A stretch of DNA of 64,000 nt from Symsagittifera roscoffensis (taxonomy: Eukaryota > Xenacoelomorpha > Acoela > Convolutidae): NCBI RefSeq assembly GCF_963678635.1, contig NC_087064.1:43523159-43587158 (forward strand), read 5' to 3'. A program made the position numbers and the translations under genes. Under the pieces are notes generated by a model. The model did not search any database. It was not told the origin of the DNA and worked only from the letters and a program-made list of their open reading frames with translations. Positions 25,116 to 36,158 of the stretch are shown in pieces. Every line of letters starts with the position of its first letter. Within the stretch, counting starts at the first letter, position 1.

Positions 25116-25126
25116 ACAATTCCGCA

Positions 25127-25881
25127 AAAATTAACTTAAAATAGCTTATTTGTTTTCCTAGCTTCGATAGTTTTAGAACTAAGATGAAATCTTTTTCATT
25201 TTTTAAGGATTTTTTTTTCAATTACTGTTAAGATTTTTTGGAAAAACAAAAAGCATGATTACAATTATATTAAAATGACAAGTGACTGAGACCAATCGCT
25301 TTAGTTTACATGGTGTTTCGTACTCATATCTGCTTTTTAGGAGTCCAATTCAAACGAATCATTTGTTTACAATGCTTCCGTGCTTATCTTATCGTACTGT
25401 TGCTTTATCTACTTTATGATCAATTATTCATGAAAACATTTAAGCTGTGGTTACAGGCAGGATTTCCCGCCTTCTAATGAGGGACATGGTGAAACTTACA
25501 TCTGCTAAGAACATCAAAAATACTTTTCTCCCCTATTTGAGACATTTTGTTTCTTTAATTTCTGAAGGTGCTTTTTGTCTGCTTACAGTTTGAACCCAAT
25601 TGACTCGAAAATGAGAATGCGATCCCAAAAAATTCTCTAAATTCAATCAGCAAAGAAAATATAGTTCATTAATAGTATACTTTGCGCAAGATAGAATAAC
25701 TGCTTTGTGGACATGAATAATGGAATAATTTGGTTTCGATTTCAGTTTTCGCTGCAGCGAGATGTCCATTTGTTCATAGAAACTGCGGTTGCTGGATCTT
25801 TAACGTTTCTGACCAGTTGGATTTTGAAAGCATGAAATTTTGCTTTTGAAGTTTGGTTTAGTTAACATAATTTTTGAATTA
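25127..25881. other. No gene or repeat recognised
   Basis: AT-rich sequence with only short frames and no matches elsewhere in the window that could be found by eye. Confidence 0.5.
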
Positions 25882-26735
25882 AAACCCGGGTCAGGGTGCT
25901 CACTTCATGTTTCGACTTTCAAAGAGAAACACATGTCAGTGCTCGATCGAAAAAGAATAGTCGACACAGGGGTTTTTGTCGAGTACAAATTCGATACATA
26001 CCTCGAACACGGTCGAAGCATATATTGTTAACGGTCGAAGCATATATTGTTAACGGTCGAAAGATACCTCGAGCATGGTCGATTAAGGTCGAAACAGACC
26101 TTGAGCACGGTCTAAAATTATCGATTGTCCCGCGGTTAATCGAATTCAAAACAATTTTTTTTTTCCAAAAGCCAACATTTCCGACTCAAGTTCCAAACCA
26201 GTAATCCAAAAAATGGAGACAAATAGCTCAAAAACTTTTCATCTCTACACGGCATTTAATTTGCAAATAACTCTTATCATTTCATTCGATAAAATAGCAT
26301 CACAAGATGTTACCCGAAAAGCATATATTATAACGTTTAAAATTGACTAACTTATGTTGTTTCTAAGTCGAATTCAATCGAGCATGGTCGAAACAGATCT
26401 TGTTTGGGTCGAACACGGTCGAGCATATTCGAAACTTTCCGAATTTTGTTTGAGACGGTCAAAATAAAAAGAGAGCACCTCGATCCGGCAAAAATAAGAC
26501 AGCTCACGCCCGGGTCCAGGTCCTCAATATACGTTTCGTCTTTAAAAGTTGAGCACATTTTAATGCTCGACCGAAAAAGAAAAGCCGAGACAGGCGTTTG
26601 GGCCGAGCACAAATTCAAAATATATCTCGAGCACGGTCGAGCACAGTCGAAAAAAAAACCGAGAACGGTGGAAACGTGCCTAAAGCACAACCGAAACACA
26701 ATTCGAGCACGCTCGAAACTTTAAATGAGCAGATC
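25882..26735. mobile_element. Degenerate CCCGGG-headed minisatellite elements C and D
   Basis: Two heads are visible, at 25882 (acccgggtcagggtgct) and 26507 (cccgggtccaggtcctca). Each is followed by the same ~75-base head as in element A: an atgtttcg-like word, a ctttnaaag word, gagcacatnt, and tgctcgaccgaaaaag. Behind them lie irregular units of the type ctcgagcacggtcgaa. 26021-26064 holds a 22-base perfect doublet (gtcgaagcatatattg plus ttaacg). Coding-like frames (63-115 codons) are repeat artefacts. Confidence 0.6.
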
Positions 26736-26736
26736 G

Positions 26737-27237
26737 AGAATCGAATAATTGTCGGATTTTTTGCTCGCAAAACTGTAAGCAGACGCATACAGCAGAATTA
26801 TCCACTTTATATGTAATTTTAATGGGCAGTTATCTAGAGCAGCATATTTGCAGGTCATGTACAGGACCGCCGCACGAAAGCCTACACATGGTTTCAAAAT
26901 TGTGTAGGCAAAATTTCTGGAGTAACGACAAAGTCTCCACCACGAAAACAAAAAACTATACAACAATCAAATGAAATATTCGGTCATGAATGAAAAAAAT
27001 GTAGTGAGTTTATTGTTACAAGTAATCAGAAAACGCTATCACTCATCATAGAGCTATAATTAGAAATCTCTTTTCTGACTTTTTTTTCGGTACCTGTTCC
27101 ACGAATCGATTTACCGAGTTTCGGTCAAGCACTTGGTCAAGACGGTCGCAACAGACCAATTTTTGGTCGAGACGTTCAAAACGCAACCTACCTGGGCGAT
27201 ACCTTAAAATGTATCGATATTTTAATTCAAAAAAAAA
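26737..27237. other. No gene; trace of minisatellite at 27110-27190
   Basis: Mostly unique AT-rich DNA. 27110-27190 has a few ggtcaagac/ggtcgagac units like those in elements C and D. Nothing else is recognised. Confidence 0.5.
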
Positions 27238-27811
27238 TCGAGAAAAAAACCACCAGCAAATTTTTTGTTATCGAGCAAACTTGCAAACCGAACTTTAATT
27301 CCTTACAATTGTTATGTTATATGCTTTGCACACTACTTGCTAGTGCCCGCTGGTTTTTTTCTCAACTTTTCAATCATAAAAGTGTTTTTGAATAACCTGC
27401 TTTTTGTTAGATTTTGAAAATTCCGATGACTTGAGCTTAAATTCTAAGCAATTACTTGTATATCTATAGGGATTATGGGCTCACGGTTTTCACTTGTGCT
27501 TCTCTAACATTAGGAATATTTTTCTAACACGTAGAGAAACATAAGTGAAAATCGAGAGCCCATAATCCCTAAAAGTAGTTCTATAGATACACCAATTGCT
27601 CAGATTTTGAGCTCAAGTCATCAAAATGTTCAAAATTTCACAAGAAGCAGGACATTCAAAAACACTTTTATGATTGGAAGTTTGTGAAAAAAATCTGCAT
27701 GTGCTAGCAAGTAGTGTGCATAGCATTTATCATGACAAATTGTTAGGAGTTAAAGTTCGATTTGCAAGTTTGCTCGAGAGCTAAAATTTTGCTAGGGGTT
27801 TTGCTTCTCGA
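27238..27811. repeat. Long inverted repeat (~270-bp arms)
   Basis: The left arm 27238-27507 and right arm 27531-27811 are imperfect reverse complements. Paired words include tcgagcaaacttgcaaa, gcacactacttgctag, cataaaagtgtttttgaa, gacttgagct and atagggattatgggctc. The central spacer is about 23 bases. Total length is 574 bases with no coding frame: a foldback or MITE-type element or an inverted duplication. Confidence 0.9.
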
Positions 27812-27962
27812 GTTGCATTAGATCAGTCTATAAATATTTACAGGAAAAACTAACATTCAATAACATAATTGACGACATTCTCTAGGGAAAACAAGCCACT
27901 AAAATCAGTCACAATTCTTTCCATAATTTGGGAGAAAAGCGGGCACGAATTTTCTTCAGTAT

Positions 27963-28286
27963 TTGGTAAATCAGTTGGAAATTTTCAGACTCAGAGATAC
28001 TCAAGAGAGTGCTCCTAAAACCGTTCAACATGAAGGAGATCCACAAGAGAAGAGCGAGAGTGAAAGTGGTGAGACCGAACAGGAGAGTAAAGATGTGAAT
28101 TTGAAATACGAAAGATTAGTGAGCGTCGACAAAGACGCAGCCGCATCAGTTCCTTGCAAGGTGTTAGAGAGACTACAACTAGAGACCGCGACCAGCACTG
28201 AGAAGATCTTAAGATCATTTTACCTGAGCCGAAAAGTCAAGAGGTCCACAAGAGCTGCTATAATGAAAATTACTTGGTCCACGTGA
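27963..28286 (+). pseudogene. Coding-like fragment, Ser/Glu/Lys-rich, unknown
   Basis: A 107-codon open frame has balanced base composition, unlike the AT-rich surroundings. The product is hydrophilic and acidic at first (about residues 25-48 rich in E, S, Q and K), then mixed with KVLERLQLE and STEKILRSFYL. No family is recognised. Coding-like composition continues to 29088 but in different frames, so exons, a broken gene or chance are all possible. A transposon gag-like or disordered host protein cannot be excluded. Confidence 0.3.
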
Positions 28287-28351
28287 AAATTACTTAGTCT
28301 TGGTCCACTTGTGAAACGAAGGCCGGAAAAAATTTTCGGGGAAAAGCACGT

Positions 28352-29088
28352 TTGTCTTCAATGTTTTTGAAATTAAAGTATTTTTATAAATCAAAGAGGA
28401 CATTTGCTTGCAAAAAAAGGAATCAGAAAAGAGACCCATTGGGACCACTTACAACACTTAAAATACTTCAAAACTTTGTGGAATCGGAATACGGTGTTAG
28501 AAGCAGTGCGATAAAATCAAAGCCAAAGAGACAGAAAAGAAGTCAAAAGAAGGGTGGTACTTTCTCGGGGACTGATGAAGAAGACAACACGGAGGTTCAG
28601 CAGCTCAACATCTGCTCGTCGCCTCAAAGATCAGGATCGCGCAGACTGATACCATCTCCACTCAGGTAATGTTTTTTTTCAAAGGCGACGAAGAGCGGAT
28701 CAGTTGACATTTCCTTGTGGAATCCACGATCATATGTACCCCTATCAGGAAGCCGCCAATTTAAAAGGTAAATCTCAACAGCCAGAGGGTGCATCGGCAC
28801 AGAAACAGGCGAAGATTGTTCCTTCCCAACCAAAAGGCGATATCACACGGTCGTCGCCAACATCTCCCGAGATCATTTTGTCACGGTCGCCTTCGACACA
28901 AGAGGAGTCAGAAAAGTAGAGTCAACATGACAACACAGAACTGGACAGCGATGCAGGCGTCAAAGGCGTTAAGTAAATCGGCAGCCAACTTCAAAAATTC
29001 CACGGAGCTCTACGGCGAGCCAACCAGACATTCTGTCAAGAATAAAAAGAAGGTACCGCGAGGAGAAAGTTTCTCTCGAAAAAACTGA
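28352..29088 (+). pseudogene. Further coding-like fragments in three frames, unknown
   Basis: Three overlapping frames follow one another: 28352-28669 (basic, KRQKRSQKKGG and SRRLIPSPLR), 28704-28919 (PSQPKGDITRSSPTSPE) and 28789-29088 (basic, Arg/Lys-rich). Ser-Pro, Thr-Ser-Pro and Arg-Ser words recur as in disordered phosphoproteins. A possible splice donor (ctcag/gtaatg, near 28666) and a following ttttttttcaaag acceptor-like string could join the first two. This is speculative. No domain is recognised. Confidence 0.25.
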
Positions 29089-29654
29089 GGGGGACAGCAA
29101 CTGAACAGAAACAGGATAAATCAAAACTTTTAAAACTCGCGGGTTCGTGTGATTTATACCAAGTTAGATTTAAAATTGCAATGATGTTTGAAAATTATTC
29201 TGTCAAGAAACAAGTCAGGGATAGCATTTAGATGTCGATAGTTTAAAAGCTTACGATTGGTTTTAATTATGAATTCAATCAATATACCTAATTAAAGCTT
29301 GTATAGTTCGCGAAAAGCATTTAGGTGCTTAGCTCGGTCGGGTTACTTAACCCGAGAACTTTAATTGAATATCTATTCACTGAGTTTCGTGCTTTTTACT
29401 TTAGGTTGATCTCAAAACTATTTGATAAGTCTACATGAAACCACTCAAATTGTTTTTATTGATGTTGTTTTGATATTCATTATTAATAGTCTTGATCAAA
29501 CCTAGGATTTTTCAATGGCTTTTAGTGAAACCGAAACATTAAATCATTGGGTTACAGTGTTGTTTTGTACTTTTTAGGGCCTTATTAAAGCGCATTCCTA
29601 AATAATTTTGATTTCAGAATATGTGTTTTCTAGCTTCAGTGAGAGGGGCTGGAA
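29089..29654. other. No gene or repeat recognised
   Basis: AT-rich DNA with short frames only. Confidence 0.5.
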
Positions 29655-29908
29655 AAACTGAACAAGAATGCTCATATCAGGGTAAACTCCTCAGTGTTTT
29701 GAATGTTCCGACTGCCTTTTAAGGTCTATGGAGCAGAAATAACATTAAATACAATAAAAAAACTGAAATTTTCTTTTTAAGTTTGAGAGTTTTTGTGAAA
29801 ATCATACCCTCACACGCCATATAAAGTACAAAGTGATAGATTTTGCTCCTATTAACAAACAAGACTGTTCGTATATCAGGGCAAAGCCATGAATGTTCCG
29901 ACTGTCCG
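29655..29908 (+). mobile_element. R1 left-end fragments (two)
   Basis: 29655-29861 is the first ~200 bases of R1 (tgctcatatcagggtaaact through catacccctcacacgcca). It is followed at 29862 by a second left end (caagactgttcgtatatcag) that stops after about 46 bases. Both are truncated. Confidence 0.8.
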
Positions 29909-29912
29909 TTAT

Positions 29913-30357
29913 TGTTCCGAAATTTGTAACGATAGCAACCGAATATTTGTGCTCGGGGTGGGTTTTAAAATATCATTCTAAAGCTACTGTTGTCTTGAGC
30001 TTAAATTTGAAAAGATAATTCACCTGTGATCCTTTTTCTTAAAGTTATGGGGGTTTACAGATTGCCATTTTGCCCAATTTGGGACAAATAACGCGCGATA
30101 TATTTCGCGCTATTAACGCGTAAGCGGAGATTTAATCCGTCTTAGAAATCGTTCCAAATTGTTCAAAGAAGCTTATATGCCAGAATTGGTTTGTTAATAG
30201 GAGCTAAATCTATCAATTTGTTCTTCATATGGCGTGTGGGGTAATGTTTTTACAAAAAAAAACTCATTTTTTTAAATTGAATTTTACTTCATTACATTTA
30301 CATTTTTCAAATTATTACAGCAGTCGGAACATTAAGGCCTTGATACGAGCAGTTTTT
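29913..30357 (-). mobile_element. R1 element, minus copy, truncated
   Basis: Reads tgttccgaaatttgtaacg, then gtgctcggggtgggtttt, acgcgcgatatatttcgcgc, gcgtaagcggagatttaat and ggcgtgtggggtaatg, then breaks down before the outer hairpin (gatacgagcagttttt). Together with the fragment before it, the region is a mosaic of opposed R1 copies. Confidence 0.8.
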
Positions 30358-30689
30358 TTCATATTAAATTGTTTTTGTGAAAAGAATATATTGAAAACCT
30401 ATAAATTTAGGACAATATCAAAGCGTGAAGTGTTGAGTCGTATGAAATAAAAACCACTGATTTGATTAGCTAGCCTCAGTTCAATTTGGTAACTATCTTT
30501 TTGCAAAGGATATTTAGTAAGGCATAAATATGTCGCGTTAAGCTCTCAGCATTTTGAATAAATTCTTCAAAGTGCGCTTAATTTAGCCCAGAACTTGGCA
30601 AATTTGGCAATTTTTAAGCCCACGAACTTAACAAAAAAAAATCGAAGGTAAAATATCTTTAGAAATTTAACTCAGGAAAACGATATCTT

Positions 30690-31126
30690 CAGTGGGGTAT
30701 AAAATTGTTTTGTTAATAACAATTATTTCGATCGGCAAAAATTGACTGAGAAAAAAACACACCGAGCAAAAATATTCCATTTTCTTCGAAAGTCGAAACA
30801 AAAAATTATGCCAATGAGCTTTCCCGAACCAACTTGGAACGATTTCTAAGACGATTAAATCTCAGCGTACGCGTTAGTATCGCGAAATTTATTGCGCTTT
30901 AATTGTCCCAAATTGGCCAAAAGGGCAATCTTTAAGCCCCCATAACTGTATAAAAAACGATCACAGGTGAAATATCTTTTCAAATTTAAGCTCACGACAA
31001 CAATAATTTCGAATAATTTTTGAAAACTCCCGGCAAAAACGGCTAATTAAAAAGTCGAAAATTGTCTGAAGAAAAAATCCACCCGAGCACAAGTATTCCG
31101 TTACTTTCGTTACGAGAGTCGGAACA
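30690..31126 (+). mobile_element. R1 elements, right-half copies
   Basis: 30690-30805 is a diverged right end (cacaccgagcaaaaatattcc, tcgaaagtcgaaaca). 30806-31126 is a left-truncated copy ending ttacgagagtcggaaca. This repeats the arrangement seen at 17361-17761, including ttatgccaatgagctttccc. The two sites therefore share a composite ancestor. Confidence 0.75.
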
Positions 31127-31660
31127 ATAATTTCAATAGTTCACTTGAGTCTGTAGAGCATAAGCAGTACGTTTTAAAAATCATTTAGACAGACTTTGGT
31201 AAAATTCAGAAAACGTCTTTGATTGCAGACATCAATTGATGGACGGCAATTGAATGCGTTCCAAATTGAATTGAGGCCAGAAGTTTAGCTCTTTTACAAC
31301 AGTAAGAGACGCTAAGCTAAACACTCCCTTTGTATTTTACATAAAGCGCGAGGGGATAAATTAGAACACGACTGCTCGTATCGGAACAGAAGTCCTCTAT
31401 GTTCTGACTGCCTCCTAATTGGTCTCGAATAAATTTTTTAACGAATTTTGTAGGTGTTAATGTTTAAGTCCATTAAGGAATTAGTAAGGCCAAGTAATTC
31501 TGGATAATTCGCTACGCATAAATAATTAGAGTTATATATTTTGCGCATCAAAATGTAAAATCGTGGCAGCTGAATATAGTGGTGAGCAAACCCGGCGGGA
31601 CACACGAAGATCTATCACCGAGCAAAAAATATATTTTTATGAAAATTTGTCTAAATAATA

Positions 31661-32199
31661 CAAGACTGCTCGTATCAGGGCGAAGCCCTGAATGTTCCGA
31701 CTCCTTTTTAAGGTTTATGGAGCAGCAGTAAAAACATAAAAAATTAAATGAAATAAAATAAATTGAATTTTTTTTTTTAATTTGAAATTTTTTATGAAAA
31801 TCATCCCCCCACACGCCATATGAAGTACAAAAAGATAGATTTCGTTCCTTGTAATAAATCAATTATGGCAAATAAGCTTCGTTCAACCAATTTGGAACGA
31901 TTTTTAAGACGGATTAAATCTCCGCTTACGCGTTAATAGCGCGAAATATATCGCGCGTTAATTGTCCCAAATTGGTCAAAATGGCCAAAATGGCAATCTG
32001 TAAACCCTCATAACTTTACGCAAAATGATCACAGATGAAATATTTTTTCAAATTTAGGCTCAGGACAACAATGGCTTTCGAATGATATAAAAAAATTCCG
32101 TCAAAAATGGCTAGTTAAAAAGTCGAAATTTGTCTGAAGAAAAAAAAAACCCACCCCGAACACAAATATTCCGTATTTTCGTATCGAAAGTCGGAACAA
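31661..32199 (+). mobile_element. R1 element, complete copy
   Basis: A very regular copy: caagactgctcgtatcaggg, hairpin TCAGGGCgaaGCCCTGA, catccccccacacgccata, acgcgttaatagcgcgaaat, caccccgaacacaaatattcc, and terminal hairpin ending gaaagtcggaaca. A host-like frame on the minus strand here is an artefact of the element. Confidence 0.9.
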
Positions 32200-32365
32200 T
32201 AACCAACCCGGATATAGATATTCACCATTTTTTGCTTGCTTTCATTTAGCAGTTGGATTCTTTCAACAGTTTCTTGGCATTTTGGAGACTAATAATCTTT
32301 CAAATCTCGTCGATGGCCCATTTTAGTCCAATTGGGTTACAAATAATAAAAACAAAAACCTATAC

Positions 32366-32843
32366 AATACTGCTCGTATCAGGGCGAAGCCCTGAATGTT
32401 ACGACTGCCTTTTAAGGTTTATGGAGGAGCATTAATATCATAAAAAAAATAAATGAAATAAACTAAAATGAAAACTTTTTTTTCTAAAATTTGAAATCTT
32501 TTATGAAAATCATCCCCCCACACGCCATATAAATTACAAAATGATAGATTTCGATCCTTGTAACAAATAAGCTTCGTTCATCCAATTTGGAACGATTTAT
32601 AAGACGGATTAAATCTCCGCTTACGCGTTAATAGCGCGAATTATATCGCGCGTTAATTTCCCAAATTGGTCAAAATGGCCAGAATGACAATCTTTTCAAA
32701 TTTAAGCTCAGGACAACAATACCCTTTGAATGATATAACAAAATCCGTCATAAATTGCTAGTTAAAAAATCGAAATTTGTCTGAAGAAAAAAAACCCACC
32801 CAAGCACAAATACTCCGTTACTTTCGTATCGGAAGTCGGAACA
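32366..32843 (+). mobile_element. R1 element, copy with internal deletion
   Basis: Starts aatactgctcgtatcaggg with an intact left hairpin and ends cgtatcggaagtcggaaca. The interior lacks the usual cccataactttacgaaaa block (tgacaatcttttcaaattt joins directly). The same deletion is seen in the copy at 36795, so the two share a recent ancestor. Confidence 0.85.
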
Positions 32844-32959
32844 AAAATAAAAATAATGTGGTTCGTTCAATCTTTTGTGCTAAAAACTAGCTCAAACCAG
32901 TTCTTATGAAAACAAATTTAGATCATTCAGCCATTTTATGATATTTAGAAATATAACTT

Positions 32960-33240
32960 AGGAAATCTAATTTACTTAAGAAAATTGGGCTCAATCACTA
33001 AAAATTGGGCTCTCTCAGCTCTTCATGCTTTATTGGGCTCGGCATTCAGACCCTTTTTGAAATATTGAGTTCGCATACTCCCATACAGATAAAACAGGTC
33101 AATGATGGGTCCACTTTGCTAAAGTTTGGGCTTATGGAGCTCCTTCTGCTAGAAGTTGGCTCACTCAGCTCGATTTTCTAAAAGATGGGCGCAGACAACA
33201 TCCTCAATGAAAAAAAGACCAAAGTGTGGGCTAAAGTGTA
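32960..33240 (+). repeat. Degenerate minisatellite with ttgggctc units
   Basis: Irregular units contain aaaattgggctcaatcac, aaaattgggctctctcagct, aagtttgggcttatggagct and agaagttggctcactcagct, spaced some 20-45 bases apart. It is too decayed to define a period. Confidence 0.5.
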
Positions 33241-33369
33241 GATAATGCGGTCGTTGAATGCCGTGCTTTACAATACGCGCCCATAAACTTTAGGCAGGGA
33301 ATCTTACTTAATTTTCTATTCTAACTTAGACTAGAAAAAAAAACAATTTTCAACCAAATACAAGATCAA

Positions 33370-33902
33370 CAAGACTGCTCGTATCAAGACGAAGCCCTGA
33401 ATGTTCCGACTGCCTTTTAAGGTTTATGGAGCAGTAATAACATTAAAAAATTAAATGAAATAAAACAAAATGAAATTTTTTTTTTCTAAAATTTGAATTT
33501 TTTAAATAAAAATTATCCCCCCACACGCCATATACAAAACAACAGGATAGATTTCGCTCCTTGTAACAAATCAATTATGGCAAATAAGCTTCTTTCAACC
33601 AATTTGGAACGATTTCTAAGACGGATTAACTCTCCGCTTACGCGTTAATAGCGCAAAATATATCGCGCGTTAATTGTCCCAAATTGATCAAAATGGCAAT
33701 CTTTAAACCCCCATAACTTTACGAAAAATGATCACAGGTAAAATATCTTTTCAAATTTGAGCTCAAGACAACAATACTTTTCGAATGATATAGAAAAATT
33801 CTGTCAAAAATGGCTAGTTAAAAAGTCGAAATTTGTCTGAAGAAAAAAAAAACCCACCCCGAGCACAAATATTCCGTTACTTTTGTATCGAAAGTCGGAA
33901 CA
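33370..33902 (+). mobile_element. R1 element, complete copy
   Basis: From caagactgctcgtatcaaga to tatcgaaagtcggaaca, with all interior landmarks. The left hairpin has mutated (tcaagacgaagccctga), which shortens the stem. Confidence 0.9.
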
Positions 33903-34101
33903 AAAACGTTAAAAAAAACGTTAACTTATTCAATTGATTTTCGTTGTTTGTTATAGTTTCACTTTAGCCCGTTTTCCTTTGGCTGCAAAAGTGTAGTAAG
34001 CAGTGATAATTTGAAGCTATTAACTATTTATATATCTTAGAGGGTATGGACAACCTGAGTTTTTGAAAATTAGTTGAAATCGAACTTTTTACAAAGTTTT
34101 A

Positions 34102-35035
34102 GTTCCAACTTTTGATACGAAAGTAACGGAATATTAGTGATCGGGGTGGGTTTTTTTTTTCGTCAGACAAATTTCGACTTTTTAACTAGCCATTTTTGAC
34201 GGAATTTTTTATACCATTCGAAAAGTATTGTTGTCCTAAGCTCAAATTTGAAAAGATATATCACCTGTGATCTTTTTTCGTAAAGTTACAGGGGTTTAAA
34301 GGTTGCCAGTCCTGCCAATTTGGGACGATTAACGCGCAATCTATTTCGCGCTATTAACGCGTAAGCAGAGAGTTATTGCTCCGACTTTCGATACGAAAGT
34401 GACGGAATATTTGTGCTCGGGGTGGGTTTTTTTCTTCAGACAAATTTCGACTTTCTAACTAGCCGTTTTTGACGGAATTTTTTTTAATATCATTCGAAAA
34501 CTATTGTTGTCCTCACTTCAAATTTGAAAAGATATTCCACCTGTGATCATTTTTCGTAAAGTTATGAGGGTTCAATGATTGCCATTCTGACCAATTTGAT
34601 ATAATTAACGTGCGATATAATTCGGGCTATTAACGCGTAAGCGTAGATTTAACCCGTCTTAGAAATCGTTTCAAATTGGTTGAAAGAAGCTTATTTGCCA
34701 TAATTGATTTGTTACAAGAAGCAAAATCTATTGTTTTGTACTTTATATGGCGTGTGGGGGATGATTTTCATAGAGAATTTTTCAAATTTTAGAAAAAAAG
34801 TTTTTCATTTTTTTTTAATATAATTTAATTTTTTTATGTTGTTTATGTTATGACTGCTCTATAAATAGCAGTCTTGTTCCGTCTTAGGAATTGTTCCAAA
34901 TTGGTTCAAAGAAGCTTACTTGCCATAATTGATTTGTTACAAGGAGCGAAATCTGTCCTTTTGTACTTTATATGGCGTGTGGGGGGATGATTTTCACAAA
35001 AAAAATTCAAATTTTCAAAAAATTTCACATTTTGA
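34102..35035 (-). mobile_element. R1 elements, three minus copies in tandem
   Basis: 34102-34375 is a copy truncated at its far end. 34376-34880 is nearly complete, from ttgctccgactttcgatacg to a decayed tail ending atagcagtcttgttcc. 34881-35035 is the far half of a third (gtcttaggaattgttcc ... ggcgtgtggggggatgattt). All point the same way, repeating the head-to-tail pattern seen near 18000 in the opposite orientation. Confidence 0.85.
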
Positions 35036-35086
35036 AAACCAGCCAGCAACACACCTTCTGATCAAAGAAACACAAATGAACAACTA

Positions 35087-36158
35087 GTGCTGGTCTCAGC
35101 AACATACAAAAACCATCTGCAGCTGCAATTTTGGTTTGTTTTCTCTTCTCAAATCAGAAAAAAATATATTCCTAATTTTTTGACTGCAGCGGCAGCAACC
35201 CAGTGGACTGCAACCAGAGCTAGCATTTCTACTGTAACATTGCTTTCCAACGGACAAATTGTTTACCTTCAAACAGACAATCTTTGGACCTTTCGGCTCG
35301 CAAACAGCAGGACATACAGATCGGTTCTGATATGTCTCAGGACCCGCGCACGCGCAGTTAACTTAGAAATAAGCCATGTTCTCTTAGCAGATTTACTCAT
35401 CAACGCGCTTTGACGCTTCTTCTTCCTCAGAGGAATTCCATGCGAGATATTTCCCGACAATAGAACTAATTTCAGAGCAGCGAAGAGGAGATCAACCGTC
35501 ACGGCGGCCAAGACCGCACGAAATTTCTTCACCAACAACAAAATCGAATGGAGATTTAACGCCGCCCATGCGGCCCAAGTAGGAGGCGCTTGGTAACGCC
35601 TCATGAAATCTGTGAAAAATTTTGAATTCCCGCCCTATAACAACTAATTCGGCCTCGCCCGAAAACATAGAAGCAATGGCACCCAAAAATTTTCTCCCCG
35701 GGAGAGTGCATTCCAGCACGCCAACAATCAACAACGGTCAGCCTTCGACACTCATTCGACAGAGAAAGCTCGCTCAGCAGCTCTCCACGAACATTTGGAA
35801 GCGCCTCATCATTAAACTCATCCTGACGCTCAAGCCACGACAAAATTGGACCCAGCAGACACCCAGTATCTAGGACGGAGAACTTATTTGAATACTTCAT
35901 GACATGGAATTTCACCGAATGGAAAAAGAGAGTCATCTCTTCCATCGCATGAGTTTATAAAAAAAATCCGACAAAGTGTTGTCGAAGTAACCATTTTTCA
36001 AATTGCACCAATCAATCCCGACTATTCGATAGAAACCAATCATATCAAACATCAGTGAAACGAACAGCAGACGAGGACTACAACGAGGTCAAGTTTGTTG
36101 ATGCCGACAAATTCCATGACAGAAACCTTAAATAAGAAAAAAATAGGAATGGGTTACG
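35087..36158 (+). pseudogene. BEL/Pao-type retrotransposon integrase remnant
   Basis: The plus strand, in shifting frames, encodes the C-terminal part of a BEL/Pao-like pol protein. Visible in order are VNLEISHVLLADLLINAL (core strand and helix before the second catalytic Asp), a PDNRTNF segment holding that Asp, IEWRFNAAHAAQVGGAW, LMKSVK, LNSRPIT-like NSRPITTNSAS, PKNFLPGR, KLAQQL and IWKR. Stops (after LINAL and GGAW, and within the tail near 35870) and frame changes break it. It is therefore a dead fragment with no reverse transcriptase or LTR in view. Family assignment rests on the motif order, which is typical of BEL/Pao integrase plus its conserved C-terminal domain. Confidence 0.75.

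Larger units (their letters stand above)
22312..25126 (+). repeat. 1,412-bp tandem duplication (22312-23723 and 23724-25126)
   Basis: The unit begins caactcatatttactggcgc and ends within the terminal aacaattccgca of an R1 copy. The two units appear identical except for about one base (cataacttaatg versus cataactttatg). The short repeat aacaattccgca at the junction suggests slippage or unequal exchange. Each unit holds a unique region, a complete R1 element and a nested 175-bp MITE. Near identity means it is very recent, or is an assembly duplication. Confidence 0.95.

Noticed and set aside
35269-35945. Minus-strand frames of 111 and 114 codons
   Set aside because: They are shadows of the plus-strand BEL/Pao integrase remnant.
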